Source: Toxonevra muliebris (lineage: Eukaryota; Arthropoda; Insecta; Diptera; Pallopteridae). From it: a DNA stretch of 64,000 nt. The notes under the pieces were generated by a model. It was not told where the DNA came from, ran no database searches, and saw only the letters and a list, made by a program, of their open reading frames with translations. The translations under genes were made by a program, and so were the position numbers. The DNA lies in the NCBI GenBank assembly GCA_963691655.1, contig OY829327.1:68088079-68152078 (forward strand), read 5' to 3'. Positions within the stretch are counted from its first letter, which is position 1; every line of letters starts with the position of its first letter. This document shows, in pieces, positions 11,664-23,560 of this stretch.

Positions 11664-11767
11664 GCAATTGCAAATGCAAATTTATATATGTTGTTGTGAT
11701 AGCAGACATATTTTGCATATGCAACGAGGCAAGACCATTTGCACCAAATCTTGAATAGAGCTATTAC
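11664..11767. repeat. Inverted, diverged copy of the ATTCAC/TTGCA MITE
   Basis: The segment contains CAATTGCAAATGCAAATTT, then GTTGTTGTGATAGCA and ends GACCATTTGCACCAAATC. It matches, mostly in opposite orientation, the small MITE inside both copies of the 1.25-kb repeat (4068-4195 and 34335-34465), and so shows that the MITE exists independently of that repeat. Bases 11768-12245 hold nothing recognised. Confidence 0.45.
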
Positions 11768-12245
11768 ATTAATATTCCTCGGTAAAAGAAAAATGAATAC
11801 GTCCGGTTTACTGGCAGTGATAATTTGCTAATTGATAATTTGGATCTTTTGTGGAATTATCTTAAATGAGCGTCTGAATGTAGTTGAAAATCTGTTCTTG
11901 TCCTTCCGATCTGAACAATACTAATGACTAGCAAGAAGAACAGCTACAGCAAGTTTTGCAGAGAATCAAGAAAAACTCCAAAAGTTTCGGGAGTTTGAGA
12001 GTTTTTTATGCGTGAGACGGAGATTCAAAAGTCACAGTTCCACTCACAGTGGGCTCAAAACTTCCTCAAAAAAACCTGACCTGATAGCTAAAAAATGGCT
12101 AAGGATTCGAAATCAGCGCCTAAAATTAACTTAAAAACATATTCTGGGTGCTCGGATCCAAAATCGGGTAAACCTGGATTGAAATCAAAACCAGATGCCA
12201 TTCCGACTCCGAAACAATAAACTAGATGTAATTTTGTTATATATT

Positions 12246-12760
12246 TTTGAAGTGAAACTTCTTTGGCGAGGGTAAATCGAAAATTTTGCAACGGAAGTCG
12301 TGTTGTTGTTGTACTCATACGAAACTAATAAGAAACGAAGATATGATGTTGTTAGTGTTTAGCCAACGAAGTCATATGGGGATCGGCTACATACAATCAT
12401 GCAGAGAGTCGATTTCTTGCAGTTTTATCTCAATGTGCTTTAGTAAGAGAGCTTGATTCCACATAGCTGAATTTTCCTTTCATGTGTTATATACATGTGC
12501 TACGTCATTTTTGTGCAGATAGAGAGTATTAACAGAAAAAAAGCTTTAGGAAAGAGGAAGAGTGCAAAAGCTTCAACAACAAAGGCCACTAACAAAATCA
12601 GTAAGAAACGAAGTTATGCAGTTGTTATTCGGCTTGATTGCATATAACTGAACTTTCCTTTCATGTGTTATATACGTGTACTAAGTCGTGTTTGTGCCGA
12701 TAAGTGTAGAGGTTATCAACAGAGGAAAAGCAACAACAAAATAGAGAGAATAGAGTGTTT
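12246..12760. repeat. Dispersed repeat, inverted relative to 62500-62877
   Basis: TTTTGAAGTGAAACTTCTTT (12246 onward) and the following ~290 bp match the complement of 62500-62877. This copy also carries a second partial unit: CCTTTCATGTGTTATATAC occurs near 12475 and again near 12658, and a TAAGAAACGAAG word occurs near 12330 and 12602. The other copy has the unit once. No protein is recognised. Confidence 0.55.
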
Positions 12761-13257
12761 TATAAAAGTTTTCTTACAATTTTCTAATAAACGACTTTTT
12801 TTAGCATTAACCAATAATAATATTTAGTCATACATTTATTTTTATTTTTTAAGAAGTATAGCTTTTGCGAGCTTTGAAGCTGTTGCAATTAAGCCTCTAC
12901 GTTATATTTTTATACATAATATCTTTAGGTTTTCTTTCTACTTTTTATTCCCATTGGAGGAAATAAGGCTTTCACATGTGTAGTCTCAGCTAGTATTGTA
13001 TTTTTCAGGTCTCATTTTATTATGCTCTTTCAAATATTTTTAGGTCTTCTCCATGTCTTAGAAACAAATCTAAATATTAAAATAAATAAAATATTTAATT
13101 TAGGCTTATTATAAAATATTTTAACTTCTAGGTCTTCCTCTTTTTCATTTCTTTCATACCACGTCAAAGCGTGAAACGTGAAAGCGACATGACGTGCAGT
13201 TCCTAGTACTTGTTTTTCATTTCTTCAAGCTCTTGTTAAGTTAATTGGTTTCACGCT
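12761..13257. other. No recognised feature
   Basis: AT-rich sequence downstream, on the minus strand, of the candidate gene at 13258-13661. If that gene has a third exon it would be here. I could not identify one. Confidence 0.25.
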
Positions 13258-13661
13258 CTATCTTCCTCCTCCTAGTTTCACGCGTTCTGCCTGGTACCTT
13301 GATTCTTGTGCCATGGGGATTTCACACGGTCTCCACGTTATTCTGTCTTTGTCTGTAGGGAATATGTGGCCACTCTTGTCGTCTAATCCGGACGTCTGAT
13401 ATTTGCTCTGGGGAGAAAATCCGCTTTGGATATTGTAATGGGCTGGAAAATCTGTAGTGACATTCAAAGACACAGATCCATAAAGATACACGGCTTCCTG
13501 AGTATTGTCAACGTAGACTTCCAAGTACAGCAGCTGTGCAATCTTCCTGTGTCCCCTAATACCATATGTACAGAATTTTTTAAAAAAATGGTCACCTTAC
13601 TCATATTATCATGTACAGCAGTAGTTAAAATAATAACAATGAAATAAATAAAAAGTTTCAT
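13258..13661 (-). CDS. Candidate two-exon gene for a small secreted protein
   Basis: Exon 1 (13661-13596) encodes MKLFIYFIVIILTTAVHDN plus three residues, a good signal-peptide profile. A 62-nt intron (13595-13534) with donor AAG|GTGACC and acceptor TTGCACAG|C fits dipteran intron size and joins in frame to exon 2 (13533-13258). The product is 113 aa, with a hydrophilic body containing an N-glycosylation sequon (LNVTTD), PAHYNIQSGF and RITWRPCEIP. Without splicing the two frames are incompatible. A CAAG|GTACCA donor near the end suggests that further exons may exist. I recognise no family. A degenerate exon or chance ORF remains possible. Confidence 0.4.
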
Positions 13662-14441
13662 ATCATGGAAACAATATTTTTTAGGCGAATATGTATGTTA
13701 TGTCTAAATTTAAAGAACATCTTGAAGTCTTCAGTATCTAATGAATTAATAATTTTTATTTTGAAAGTATTTAAAAATACACAAAAAATAAAAGACTCTC
13801 ACAAACCAGTGAATTCTATTAAATATTCTAAAAACTTATTAAAACGTTTATTTTTAGCTATATAGTCGGCATATAGTCAACTAAGCCTCCGCATCTCCCA
13901 ACAGGTGTCATCTGCCATTCTATTATCGCTGGAGTGGTAATAGAGTAATTTTGCAGTCCCTGCAAAATGGTTGATATGCTTCTGAAAATAACAATTTTTT
14001 TAATAATTTTCAGGTTCCAATTCGGAATACGGATTTGGTTGAGGCAATGAGTTTTTGCAGATTTAGTTCTACTTTGAAGATCGTTATACTGGTGGAATAT
14101 ACTACTCAGGGCTTGATAACATAACTGTACTGGGTTTATGTAAACATATACTTTTATATCCACATGGATCTTGATAAAATTTTACAGACATTAATTACTT
14201 TTAAAACATCTGAATATTTTAATATATTGATTGCAGTGGATATTTTGATGGCTAATTGCAGATATTTTGTGAACAGACGAATACAAGAAGTTGTTCTGTG
14301 TTCATCGGGTTTCAGATAATATATTCAAAGATCGAAATTTGCTAAACATTTTTGACTTTGATTTTTTGGTTCATCAAGTTAAAAAATTAGCATTTAGGAC
14401 ATCGGTTCTTACAACAATATTGGCATTATACTTTGAATCAA
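13662..14441. other. No recognised gene
   Basis: A minus-strand ORF (13858-14163) contains a strong acceptor-like TTGTTATTTTCAG, but no donor at a sensible distance was found. The 14291-14491 plus-strand ORF is interrupted by the start of the CACCCAGA element. Neither shows a known domain. Confidence 0.25.
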
Positions 14442-15805
14442 CACCCAGAGAAATACTTACCTCGTTTGAAGAAAAACAGCTATCAAATTGAGGGAAAATG
14501 GGAATGATTTGGAGCCATAGAAACGGCTTCCTCATTTAGATATACAAAATTTCTTTGAATTGAGGAAATATTTTTTCTTCATTTTAGAGAAAAGAAGGGA
14601 ATTTTCTATAAATTAAAGAAATATGTAAAAATCAATTTGTAAAAATTGTGTTTTTCAAATGAATAATATTTTATTTCAATATGAGATATTGTATATAATT
14701 TAGGTAAAATTTTCCTCAGTTTGAGGAATAATTTTCCATAAATTGAAGTAAATTTACTACCATTTTCGAAAAAAAAAACCTCAATTTATGGAATATTTTC
14801 TACAATGTTGTTTTAATTAAAAGGCATAGAAATCATGTTTTTTTATATGTATTCATTTACTGTTTTATTTCTAATAAGTATTAAGGTTGACATTCATACG
14901 TATTTTTACATACACTACAGGCGTCGTCGCCTTGAAATGATCCAAATATCCTTATGGCCATCAAAAAATTATAAATTGAAGTTTATTGAAATTTATTTCT
15001 TTCGAATATATTTCGTTTTTTTTCACAATATGAATAATTTTTTTTTTCACAAATTATATCAACAGCCACAAACACAACCACTTCGCTTGAAATAGAGACG
15101 CCGACTAAAAAATTCAGAAGAAAAGCAAAGCGTACACGATTGTCTGCTAAGGCCAAAAGAGAAAAGCTAGTTTTTTGTGTATACCAAAATTTTGTATGGA
15201 GAACATTTTTGGTATATTCGTCTCTTTCTTACATTTTCTATGCTAAAAGAATATGTAAGCTTATTGATGCCACCTTATTTTATTTTAAATAAAGTAAAAT
15301 TTATCCCTTTATGGTATTTTGATACTTTTGTTTCGTAGCCAAATGCTGCTTGAATTTTTATATGCCGACGCGCCTAAATTTTGGAAGAAACAGGTTTATA
15401 GAAACGTCCATTGTTCCATGCACATTTGTGTTAATAATAGACAAAGTAATTTGTGAAAGCGACGCGTTGTAAGGACCAAGTTTTAGAAAAAAATGATAAA
15501 TAAAGATCCGCATTTACCACACCCATATTTTTTTGTATTTTACTTACTTTTTTATCTTACTTTGCTTTAATTTTAGTTTTAACAATTTCATTAAAATTTG
15601 GGATTTTATTGTAATTAGTGGGCAGCCCCGCAACTAACTTTCCAAAAATGAAGAAATAACTTACTTCAAATTGAACACCATGGTTGCATGAAAGGAACAC
15701 ATTTTTCTTCGTTTTGAGGAAAATTTACATAAACGAGAAAAATTTTCGTGGATTCAAATTGAGGAAACTTTTTCTTTGTTTTAGAGATGGGTATTTTTCT
15801 GAGTG
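14442..15805. mobile_element. CACCCAGA-ended element, copy 1
   Basis: The left end starts CACCCAGAGAAATAC and the right end, in complement, CACTCAGAAAAATACCC. Both ends are followed by degenerate subrepeats of a TTCCTCAAATTG-like word in alternating orientation. A second copy lies inverted at 40213-42050. The centre contains a plus-strand open segment of about 80 codons (15055-15300, with IETPTKKFRRKAKRT) preceded by an acceptor-like pyrimidine tract and ATCAACAG. Flanks share only AA, so the target duplication is unclear. The superfamily is unknown. Confidence 0.65.
15055..15300 (+). other. Exon-like basic segment inside the CACCCAGA element
   Basis: The frame reads SLEIETPTKKFRRKAKRTRL and then SAKAKREKLVF, and stays open to TAA near 15300. 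TTTTTTTTTCACAAATTATATCAACAG just upstream resembles a splice acceptor. The basic/coiled-coil look recalls the region after THAP domains in some transposases, but this is only a resemblance. In copy 2 (minus strand, around 41330-41420) a 4-bp deletion breaks the frame. It could be a transposase remnant or a captured host exon. Confidence 0.3.
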
Positions 15806-16477
15806 AAGGGAGACATGCATACTAAGAAGTACTTGGACGTCAAGGTTGCATTCGTATGAGTGGAATACGCTCCTCAAAATATATTTCACTACATTGTCGA
15901 TTCTCAAAGTATAGATGAAATGGAAAAAACTTACTCTCTAATAACAAGATCGGTGTCCTGAAATTGACTGCTTAATTCGCAGAATTGAACCTGATTGAAA
16001 GCATATAAAATGTCATAGAAAAAGTTGTTTCCGAAATCATGTTCACATGAATAAATATTTTAATTTTTTCTTTATTTTTGTAAAAATCTTTCTTTCAATA
16101 TGAATCAATTCAATTAATATGAATCAATAACTACATATGGTATATCCTATAATATTAAATATTTTACGTGCAAAATATTATTGTGATTGACATGTCTATT
16201 CTGTCCAAAGTATATTATAAGCATTTGCTTATACCCACAAAACGGTACGACCGAGAATGTAGCGTCAATTAAATTAATTAAATTATCAACGTCAATATAG
16301 TTCTTTTTTATATTCACAATTGGTACTGAAAACAAAAGCGTATATACGACTGACACGATGCTAAGCCAAATTTTAGCGAGACGTTCTGAACGTAATACTG
16401 ATTTCTAAAAGTTACTGATTTTTAACCAAAACACGATTTTCATTATTGAAAACAAAATATAACAAGAAATACTTGTT
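15806..16477. other. No recognised feature
   Basis: AT-rich. It contains a short local duplication of AATATGAATCAATTCAATT-type sequence near 16100. Confidence 0.25.
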
Positions 16478-16685
16478 GGGCCTTATGGCCGCTTTTAAGG
16501 CGGTCATAAAGCCTAAAAAAATTAGGCGTTGCGACCGCTTCTACACTGGGCGTTATGACCGTTTTCGGGGCGGTCATAGCGCCTAAAATGATTTTGGACG
16601 TTTTTTCCATTCCTAGGGCGGTCATAACACCCAAAATTTTTTTTTTGGGCGTTATGGCCGTGGGCGTTATGTCCGGGCACCGACG
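16478..16685. repeat. Fold-back array of a 14-bp GGGCGTTATGACCG motif
   Basis: About eight copies of a GGGCGTTATG(A/G/T)CCG word alternate in orientation within ~210 bp, including 16548-16561, 16647-16660 and 16662-16675 forward and copies at 16500, 16570 and 16617 reversed. It is strikingly GC-rich for this region. The spacers contain T/A runs. The right end reads GTCCGGGCACCGACGAG, similar to bases 45-85. Neighbouring copies could form several alternative stems. Confidence 0.7.
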
Positions 16686-16690
16686 AGTAG

Positions 16691-19600
16691 AGGCTTACTT
16701 AATCAATGCTCCGAAGATATATCGCAGGTATAGCAAAATAGAGCCATTTTAATAAGTTTTAAGATTACTAGCAGAAACATAAAGCTTTTTCCAAAACATA
16801 AGAACACCCTATTTTTTAGCAGGCACTGCAATTTTTTAGACCGTCCAAGCCCTGACTTGTGGAAGTTTTTTATTTTCTATATATAAAAAAACTTTTAAGA
16901 TAAAATTTATTAACTCTTATATCCAAATATTATTATTATTATGAAATTCTTCCTTATGTGACTACCATTCTATTATTTTGACAGTAACTGTACCTATTGT
17001 CGGAAAGTTGGTTATTCTGGAGAAATGATCGTTAGGAACGATCAAGTGATCGTTAAATGGCATAAAATGTCAATTTGCTCTTTCTCGTGTTTTATATTAT
17101 GGAGCCATTAATTTCTTTAAAATGTTTTTTTTTTTTTTTGTGTTGTTTTTCAATCAAAACTAAAAAGACATAAAATTTTGTTTCATTTATTTGTTTCTAT
17201 TTTGACCTAATAACACGACATGCAGCTACTGCTACTATGGCTCATGTTGTTGTTGCTGCTACTTGGAAAACTTTTTTAGTATCAGCTGAAATCGCAAAAT
17301 TTTGTAATTAATTGTATGTATCTTAAAATCAACTCAGAGATAACTTTTATGCGGTGGAAAAAATTAAAAATCAATTTACTAAAACGATAAAAATTAGATT
17401 TGAATTAATTTTTGTGTGTCTTATCTTTATGACTGCAAAATGATATGCATAAGCATCCATGGCAATTCAGACATAGAGAGATACATATTTTCCGGTTCAG
17501 TTTTATAGGACCAAATCAACTCAGACCAGTTAATTATACGTAGACAACAACTACTGCCATTACTCGCTGCTATTGCTACTGGTACCTACTCCATTAAGTT
17601 GGGCAGTTGAAAGTTGCACCATTTTATGGGAATTATTAATAACAAAATTATAAATTGAATTAATTAAAAATGTTTTTAACGAAGTAATGAAAAGCATTAC
17701 AAATTTACAAGTTCATAATCTTATTGGAGAGCTTGGAAATTAAAAAAAAAAAACAAACAAACAAACAAGTGCGTTAATCTCATAAACAGTTTAATATGGA
17801 TTCTTTACTTAAATAATCACAATAATAAATGAAAAAGTCAATATAATAAAAATAAAATCCTGGATGACACAAAAACCAGCATTCTTACACCTATACATAT
17901 ATACTAAACACAGTAACATAAATATTTATATTGCAAACAAAAATAAATAAACAAATTTAAAAAAAAACAAACAAACAAGGACATTAAAAAAGAGACTCAA
18001 AAAACCAATAACCACAATTCGTTTATTATGAAAGAAATCCAATGTTTTCGAATACCAAATATGAGCATAATGATGTCGATGATAAAGACGATAATGATGA
18101 TGGCCTTTTGTCTCTGCTGCATATCGAACACAATCTAAATGAATGAACGTAAATTTAATTCGTGCGAATGCCCAGGTAAACACTCACGCTTCTCGTATTT
18201 TAAGCGTAAAGGAGCGACTTAGGTATAACGTGAAAGTATTTTAATAATGTTTGCATGTGTATAAGTAGGAATGCCTAACGTAACCCGTGAATTTTGTGAG
18301 ATTTAACTCATTCCGACGATTATAGCTACTTTCCCCTAAATCTGTTTCTTCAGTGGAACTTCTGTTATATTGATTTAATTTTTTTAGTTTTCGTTTGTAT
18401 GGGAGGTGACCTCAAACCTACATATAGTCCATAGACTTTGCATAAAAAAACATTTGCAAGGCTCAAAAATTAGAAGAATTGATGAACATAACTTTAGATG
18501 CTATATCTAATTCTTAGTATGCAATTTTTTTTGTATGACTTACAAAACTACTCATAGCAACAAATTTTGGGGACGCGATGAATAGTTTAGTTTCTACTCA
18601 TACAGATGAACATAAGTTGAATCAAATTTTTGAAATAAATTAATATCTTCAGGTTTCAAAGGGTCTTGAAAGTTCCGAAATTTTGATCATAATTAAAATT
18701 TTTAAAAAAATATGTCTTCCAAAAATTCCATAGCTCGGCTATTCCTCTTTACAAATACAATCATTATGCAAAATGAATTTTTTAAATCACAATTTTTACT
18801 GGTACCTCAAGAAGTTTAAATTTTTGCAATTTAAACCACAATTTATACCTACGTTTCATACAATTTTTTCTGAATTTATAAAAACTTACAAGATTTGAAT
18901 CTCTTGTTTCATAAGTTCATGATCCAAGAAAAACATTCGACATTTATTCTTTACACCCAGGAAATTACAGTAAAAATCTCAATAATTTGAATCATTGAGG
19001 TATCTGCTAGCGACAGAATATATTAGATCAGGGTGAAATTTTGCATACGCTTTACTGGCCCCATGACGCAACTTTTCCAATTAACTATTAGAATCGATCC
19101 CAGCAAAAAACGAATTTACGGTCGATTCTAGTGCACATGTTTCAAGAGCAACCACTAGCAACGTGATTTTAAAAATCTTAAAAAATAAAACTAGTTACTA
19201 AGTAAAGGAGAACTGGTGTTCGAAAAACTCGATTTCAAAATTCAAATTTGATGAAGAAAATAGTAAGGTGGTGGGTGGTAACAGCGACCGAACTACTCAG
19301 AGCGGAATATGGTGAACAAATCCAACCAATCGAAATCTTTCGCACATACAATTAAAGATCATCAAACTCTTCACTCGTACAAAGTGCAAAAAATGCCGAA
19401 CCGCAACGATTCAAGTAACGAAAAGCAAAATCTTAAAGAGAACATTCCAGTTTACAATTTGAAAAACAATTTTTTTTTTTTAAATTCTTGGATTTATTTC
19501 GATTTATAGTTTCAAGAATAGTCTTCTAAAATATTAGTGAAAAATTCGAATTAAATTGAAAGTTATTCATATAATTGTGCCTTGGTTTACTAAAAAAGAG

Positions 19601-20490
19601 ACTTAACGTCCAAAAACTAGTTTTCGAGAAAGCATCCATTAAAGTAAGCCATTATTTAGCTTCAAAATTCGTTACTCAAGGGTTTTCAGGGTTACTGATT
19701 ACGAACCTAACATCCGATTTCCAAACTCAAAATTGCGGAATCCCTTCCCCTTTTTATATAAGAGAAATTCCAATTAAAAATATGTTTCTTGTTTCTTGTT
19801 TTTTCGTTTTTTAAGTTTTAAAGATATTTGGGTCCCATTTGCTTTTGCCAATTTATGCACATTGTAGTTTCATACGAATCCATAACCACGAGTTCGAAAA
19901 CTGAAAGCGCTTAGAATTATATGAATATTCATACTCTGGAGCACTAGCGGATCGAGAGATTGCGGATTTAAATTTTTTTGCTCTAAAAAGTGTTTTATTT
20001 AGAAGCAAGGATCATAATGTATGAAATTCATACAGGGGAAAATTTGGTTTATCCTCGAAACCCTTACGCCCCACTTGAACGCCCTGGTGCTTTCGAGTGT
20101 TTAAATGTTTCAATGCGCCTGCGTAGAGTGGGTGCAGTTTAAAAAGCTCTTGGTTCAATCCAGTGCAACTGAGCAACAGTGATCAAAAATATGTTGTTGA
20201 CCAGTCAGAAAACATGTGGTTTTTATGTCATTCTCAAAATGAGACAGTAAAGCCAGAAAACGAAAAATAAAAAGATATGCGCGTGAAAAATTAATGTATA
20301 TACTATCAAATTGCGTTATAATTTAAGATGTTTTAAAAGGTTTCAAGATTACTTGGTCACAACGAGAATGCAATAAAATTCAAAACCAGTTTCTTGATTT
20401 GTAATAATAAAATAAGAAGAAGAATGAAGCTGCATGTATGTACATACATACATATTCAGTAAGCGGCTATTCACACGGGCGCAAGCATGA
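16691..20490. other. Gene-free AT-rich stretch
   Basis: I see no transposase, LINE or host exon. The stretch holds A/T homopolymer tracts, an ACAAACAAACAA-type microsatellite near 17750 and 17970, and a ~45-bp segment at 18641-18690 that resembles 26955-27000 inside the pogo-like element. Short ORFs (19309-19509, 19575-19814) have no recognised domain. Confidence 0.3.
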
Positions 20491-20605
20491 ACGCCTGTCT
20501 AAAAGAGAGAGATAGAAATAGTAAGTAGTAAGAAAGAGGTAGAAGCTCGCCTGTCTTTTTCTATCTAACTATTTTCTATTCTACCTCTCTCTTTCAGACA
20601 GCCAC
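20491..20605. repeat. Imperfect hairpin built from GA-rich arms
   Basis: GCCTGTCTAAAAGAGAGAGA (from 20492) pairs imperfectly with the complement of CTCTCTCTTTCAGACAGCC (ending 20603). A second GCCTGTCTTTTTCTATC sits in between. It resembles a small fold-back element. No coding sequence. Confidence 0.4.
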
Positions 20606-20689
20606 TAAGGAAGACAAAATAAGCTGTATAAATATTTCAAACTATCGGAAAAATACTGACTCCCAGATTCTTAATATTCAATGCTTAAA

Positions 20690-21060
20690 TTATTTATTTA
20701 GTTATTTATTTCATTGAGTCAATGGAAATTATAAAAATTCCTTACAGACTAAAACAATTGTAACTTAGAATTAATTAAAAATAAAAATAGATTTAAGGTT
20801 TTTAAATGAAACTTTAGTAACCGGGAAATCTTAAACCACGGAATTAGATATAAAATTAAACTCAGTTTAAGGCTCTAGAAATACATAGGAGCAAATGATG
20901 CATAATTTGATCGTCACAACCCAACATAAAATAAAGCAGAATGACGCAAATCTCTAGTTGGAATATTAGAATTGATCAGTTCTAAAAGAGCAGGACAATC
21001 AACAAAACCAACATGATGTCATAAACAAACATAAGAGACAAATGCTTGCAAAATATCTTA
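20690..21060 (-). pseudogene. Jockey-type LINE 3' end with TAAA tail
   Basis: On the minus strand 21030-20890 reads FVDCPALLELINSNIPTRDL and then RHSALFYVGL, with RSNYASFAPM after a stop. This matches the extreme C-terminus of a Jockey/CR1-like reverse transcriptase ('DCPxLLxxIxxxxPxRxLR...TNYxxxxP'). It is followed by a 3' untranslated stretch ending in AAATAAATAACTAAATAAAT, the repeated TAAA tail common in such LINEs. The RT core is missing, so the copy is 5'-truncated and dead. Confidence 0.55.
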
Positions 21061-23483
21061 ATATAAATTAACGTTTTTTTTTTATTTCAAAACATTGCAT
21101 GCATCACAAAATTGAATTGACACATTTTTAATTATAATTTTAATTCCACTAATAGAAAGATAAAAATTTGTTAATGATTTAGAAATTTTATTATATTTCC
21201 AAATCGAAAAGAAAATGAAAAGCCCAATTTGTCAAATGATAAACTGAAATTATTTCATTTGTGATGTATTGATTGTCAATTGTCAGATCAATTGTCTTGT
21301 CAATAAAACTATAAACAATCATGTCTCATATAGGAACCTATTGAACATATAATGAATTATTGGAGTTGTTGTTAATAATAATAAAAGACAAACAAATATT
21401 TCAAAGAAAATAAAGTAAAATTAACCAAAAAGTTAAATTAAATCGCTTCATTGTCATTTTGACCATTCATTCCTATTAGAAACTTTTCTTTTACTTTGAC
21501 ATTTTATTGTTTATAATTCGGAGCTAAAAAAAAACCCACCAAATGCTTCCATAAATTATTGCATTTTAATGGATTTCTGGTTGTTGTTGTTGTCGGAGTT
21601 TAGTGAGGTTTTGTGTTGCTTGTGGGAGCAGATTGAACGCACAGGTTGCACAAGTCTCGATGAATGCACACGCTTGGGCATGCTTGAGTAGTTAAAGGCG
21701 CCATTAGCGTAGCGAAATGCATTCAAGCGTTTTATTTAATACATGGTTAAAGATGAAGATGACGACGACAGTTAATCAAACTCATATATTGAGGCATGTG
21801 CATGTATGTAAATATGTAAAATATATGTGTGTATATCTGCGTAAGCCCTTTAAAAGATGACTCCCATTGACGACAAAGTGGCAGGTGACGTCCATAAAAA
21901 AGAACCTTTAAAAATCAAGCCAAGAAAAATTTGTCTTCTATAATTTTATATGTATATAATAAATTTAATGTTTCTATTTCATTTTATAGTCTGACAGTTT
22001 AATTGGCGTACTTTGACATTTATTTTCTTCATACCCCCATGCTAGATATTCACAAAAATTGTAACAAATTCTATTTTTGAATATATTTCAACGCATTTGA
22101 ATGCGGATGCTGGTCTTCAGCGACATACTTCTCGTCATTATTACATATGTATATATTTATTCTTGTACATATGTATGTATATATGTTTGTTTGTAGGTAT
22201 ACATTCTTCATGGGACCCCCCAGTTGAGCCACGATAACGGAATCTATTGTTGTGACTCGTTCAAGTTGTCAATAAGTGCTCCATTTTCGACTTGTTATCA
22301 TTTATTTTCAACAATTTAAATGCTAATTTCATAGTTTTGATTTGAAGCCGTTGCTATTGTTGTGGCTGTTTCTGTTGTTAATGCTTTTGGTTACGCTTTT
22401 GTGTTTGCTGGTGGTTTTCATTTTGATATACATAATTATACATACATACCTATGTATGTATATAGTTTTCTATTTTTGTTTATTAAATTTAGGAAGTCTT
22501 AAAAATGATATTGCTGATAATGATGATGACCATGAGGATGATGGTAACTTCAAAGAAAATGTAAATTTTTTCATCTATGCATGTGGCCTAAATTTTTTAT
22601 ATTTTTGATTAATTTTAATTATTGTGTCAACATTTCGTATTTACACAATTTTACAAAGATATTGAAATTCTTGACTCACTCATTATTTGTATCAACAAAT
22701 GACTGTAGTAGTGTCCAAACGTACCTGGTTTTTTGAGCTGAACCCTAAACTTTTCCATTTTATAAAAAATATTCAATATTAAGGATAAAGTTACAATTTA
22801 TTAATTTGATTAGCAGACTTTATATAAAAAAAAACAAAATTTTGTTTGAATAAATTTTTTAATGGCACCCTCCTGTTTTGATCCGTTATAATTCAAATAT
22901 ATACTGAGAAAGTTTTTGAAAAAAATATTATAATTAGACGAGCTAAATTATAATTAGATATTTCCTACTGGTAATACTACTGATTTTAATTTTTTATATG
23001 AAGTACAACAGAAATAATGAATAATTATAATATTAGGTTTATTCTGAGTGTATATCTCAAACTACTACTCAAAATTAAATTTTACAAGTTTCAATTTTTT
23101 CTTATTTTTTCTTCAAAAACGAATACAAAAAAATGTCGATGCTCTATTGAAATAGTTAAGTGAAATGTTGAATACTAACAGAATGTTTTTAAGTCATCTT
23201 ATTTTGTTTTGTCTTTAATTTGGCCAAATTCACAGCAATAAGACAATCCTATGAGACAATCTTTGTTACATAATAAATCAACTTGGTTCAATTCGAAACT
23301 TTCTATTTAACCATTTTATTTTTATTATAGTGAGAAAAGAGTGAGCAATACATGCTCAATGCTTTTGAAACTGAACTCGAATCCTTCATCTTTTTGGCAC
23401 TATACTAAATTTAAAAGAAAAACTAATAGTTTCCCCAATTAACTGGAATATGACATGTAATATCCGAGAACACAAATCACGAT
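21061..23483. other. No recognised gene; microsatellites
   Basis: Contains GTTGTTGTTGTTGT near 21580, TATG/CATA arrays near 21800, 22150 and 22440, and AT-rich unique-looking DNA. The 22342-22608 ORF is built on Leu/Val codons from such repeats and is not credible. The left end of the hAT element at 23.5 kb should lie here, but no matching CAGTGTTACC was found. Confidence 0.3.
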
Positions 23484-23560
23484 GCCGGAAAAATGCAACT
23501 CTACATTTTTATTCAGCGATGGCGGAAAAATGTCACCCTGCATTTTTATTCAGAATTTAA
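23484..23560. repeat. Tandem duplication of ~38 bp before the hAT gene
   Basis: GGAAAAATGCAACTCTACAT and GGAAAAATGTCACCCTGCAT start at 23484 and ~23523. Each is followed by TTTTTATTCAG. The two units are about 80% alike. Confidence 0.55.

Noticed and set aside
13858..14163. Upstream exon of the candidate secreted-protein gene
   Set aside because: A good acceptor exists, but the only donor gives a 49-nt intron and the frame ends before 13661. No consistent gene model was found.
22342..22608. 88-codon ORF with hydrophobic start
   Set aside because: The hydrophobic run is encoded by GTTGTT/CTGTTG repeats and CATA arrays. No conserved motif.
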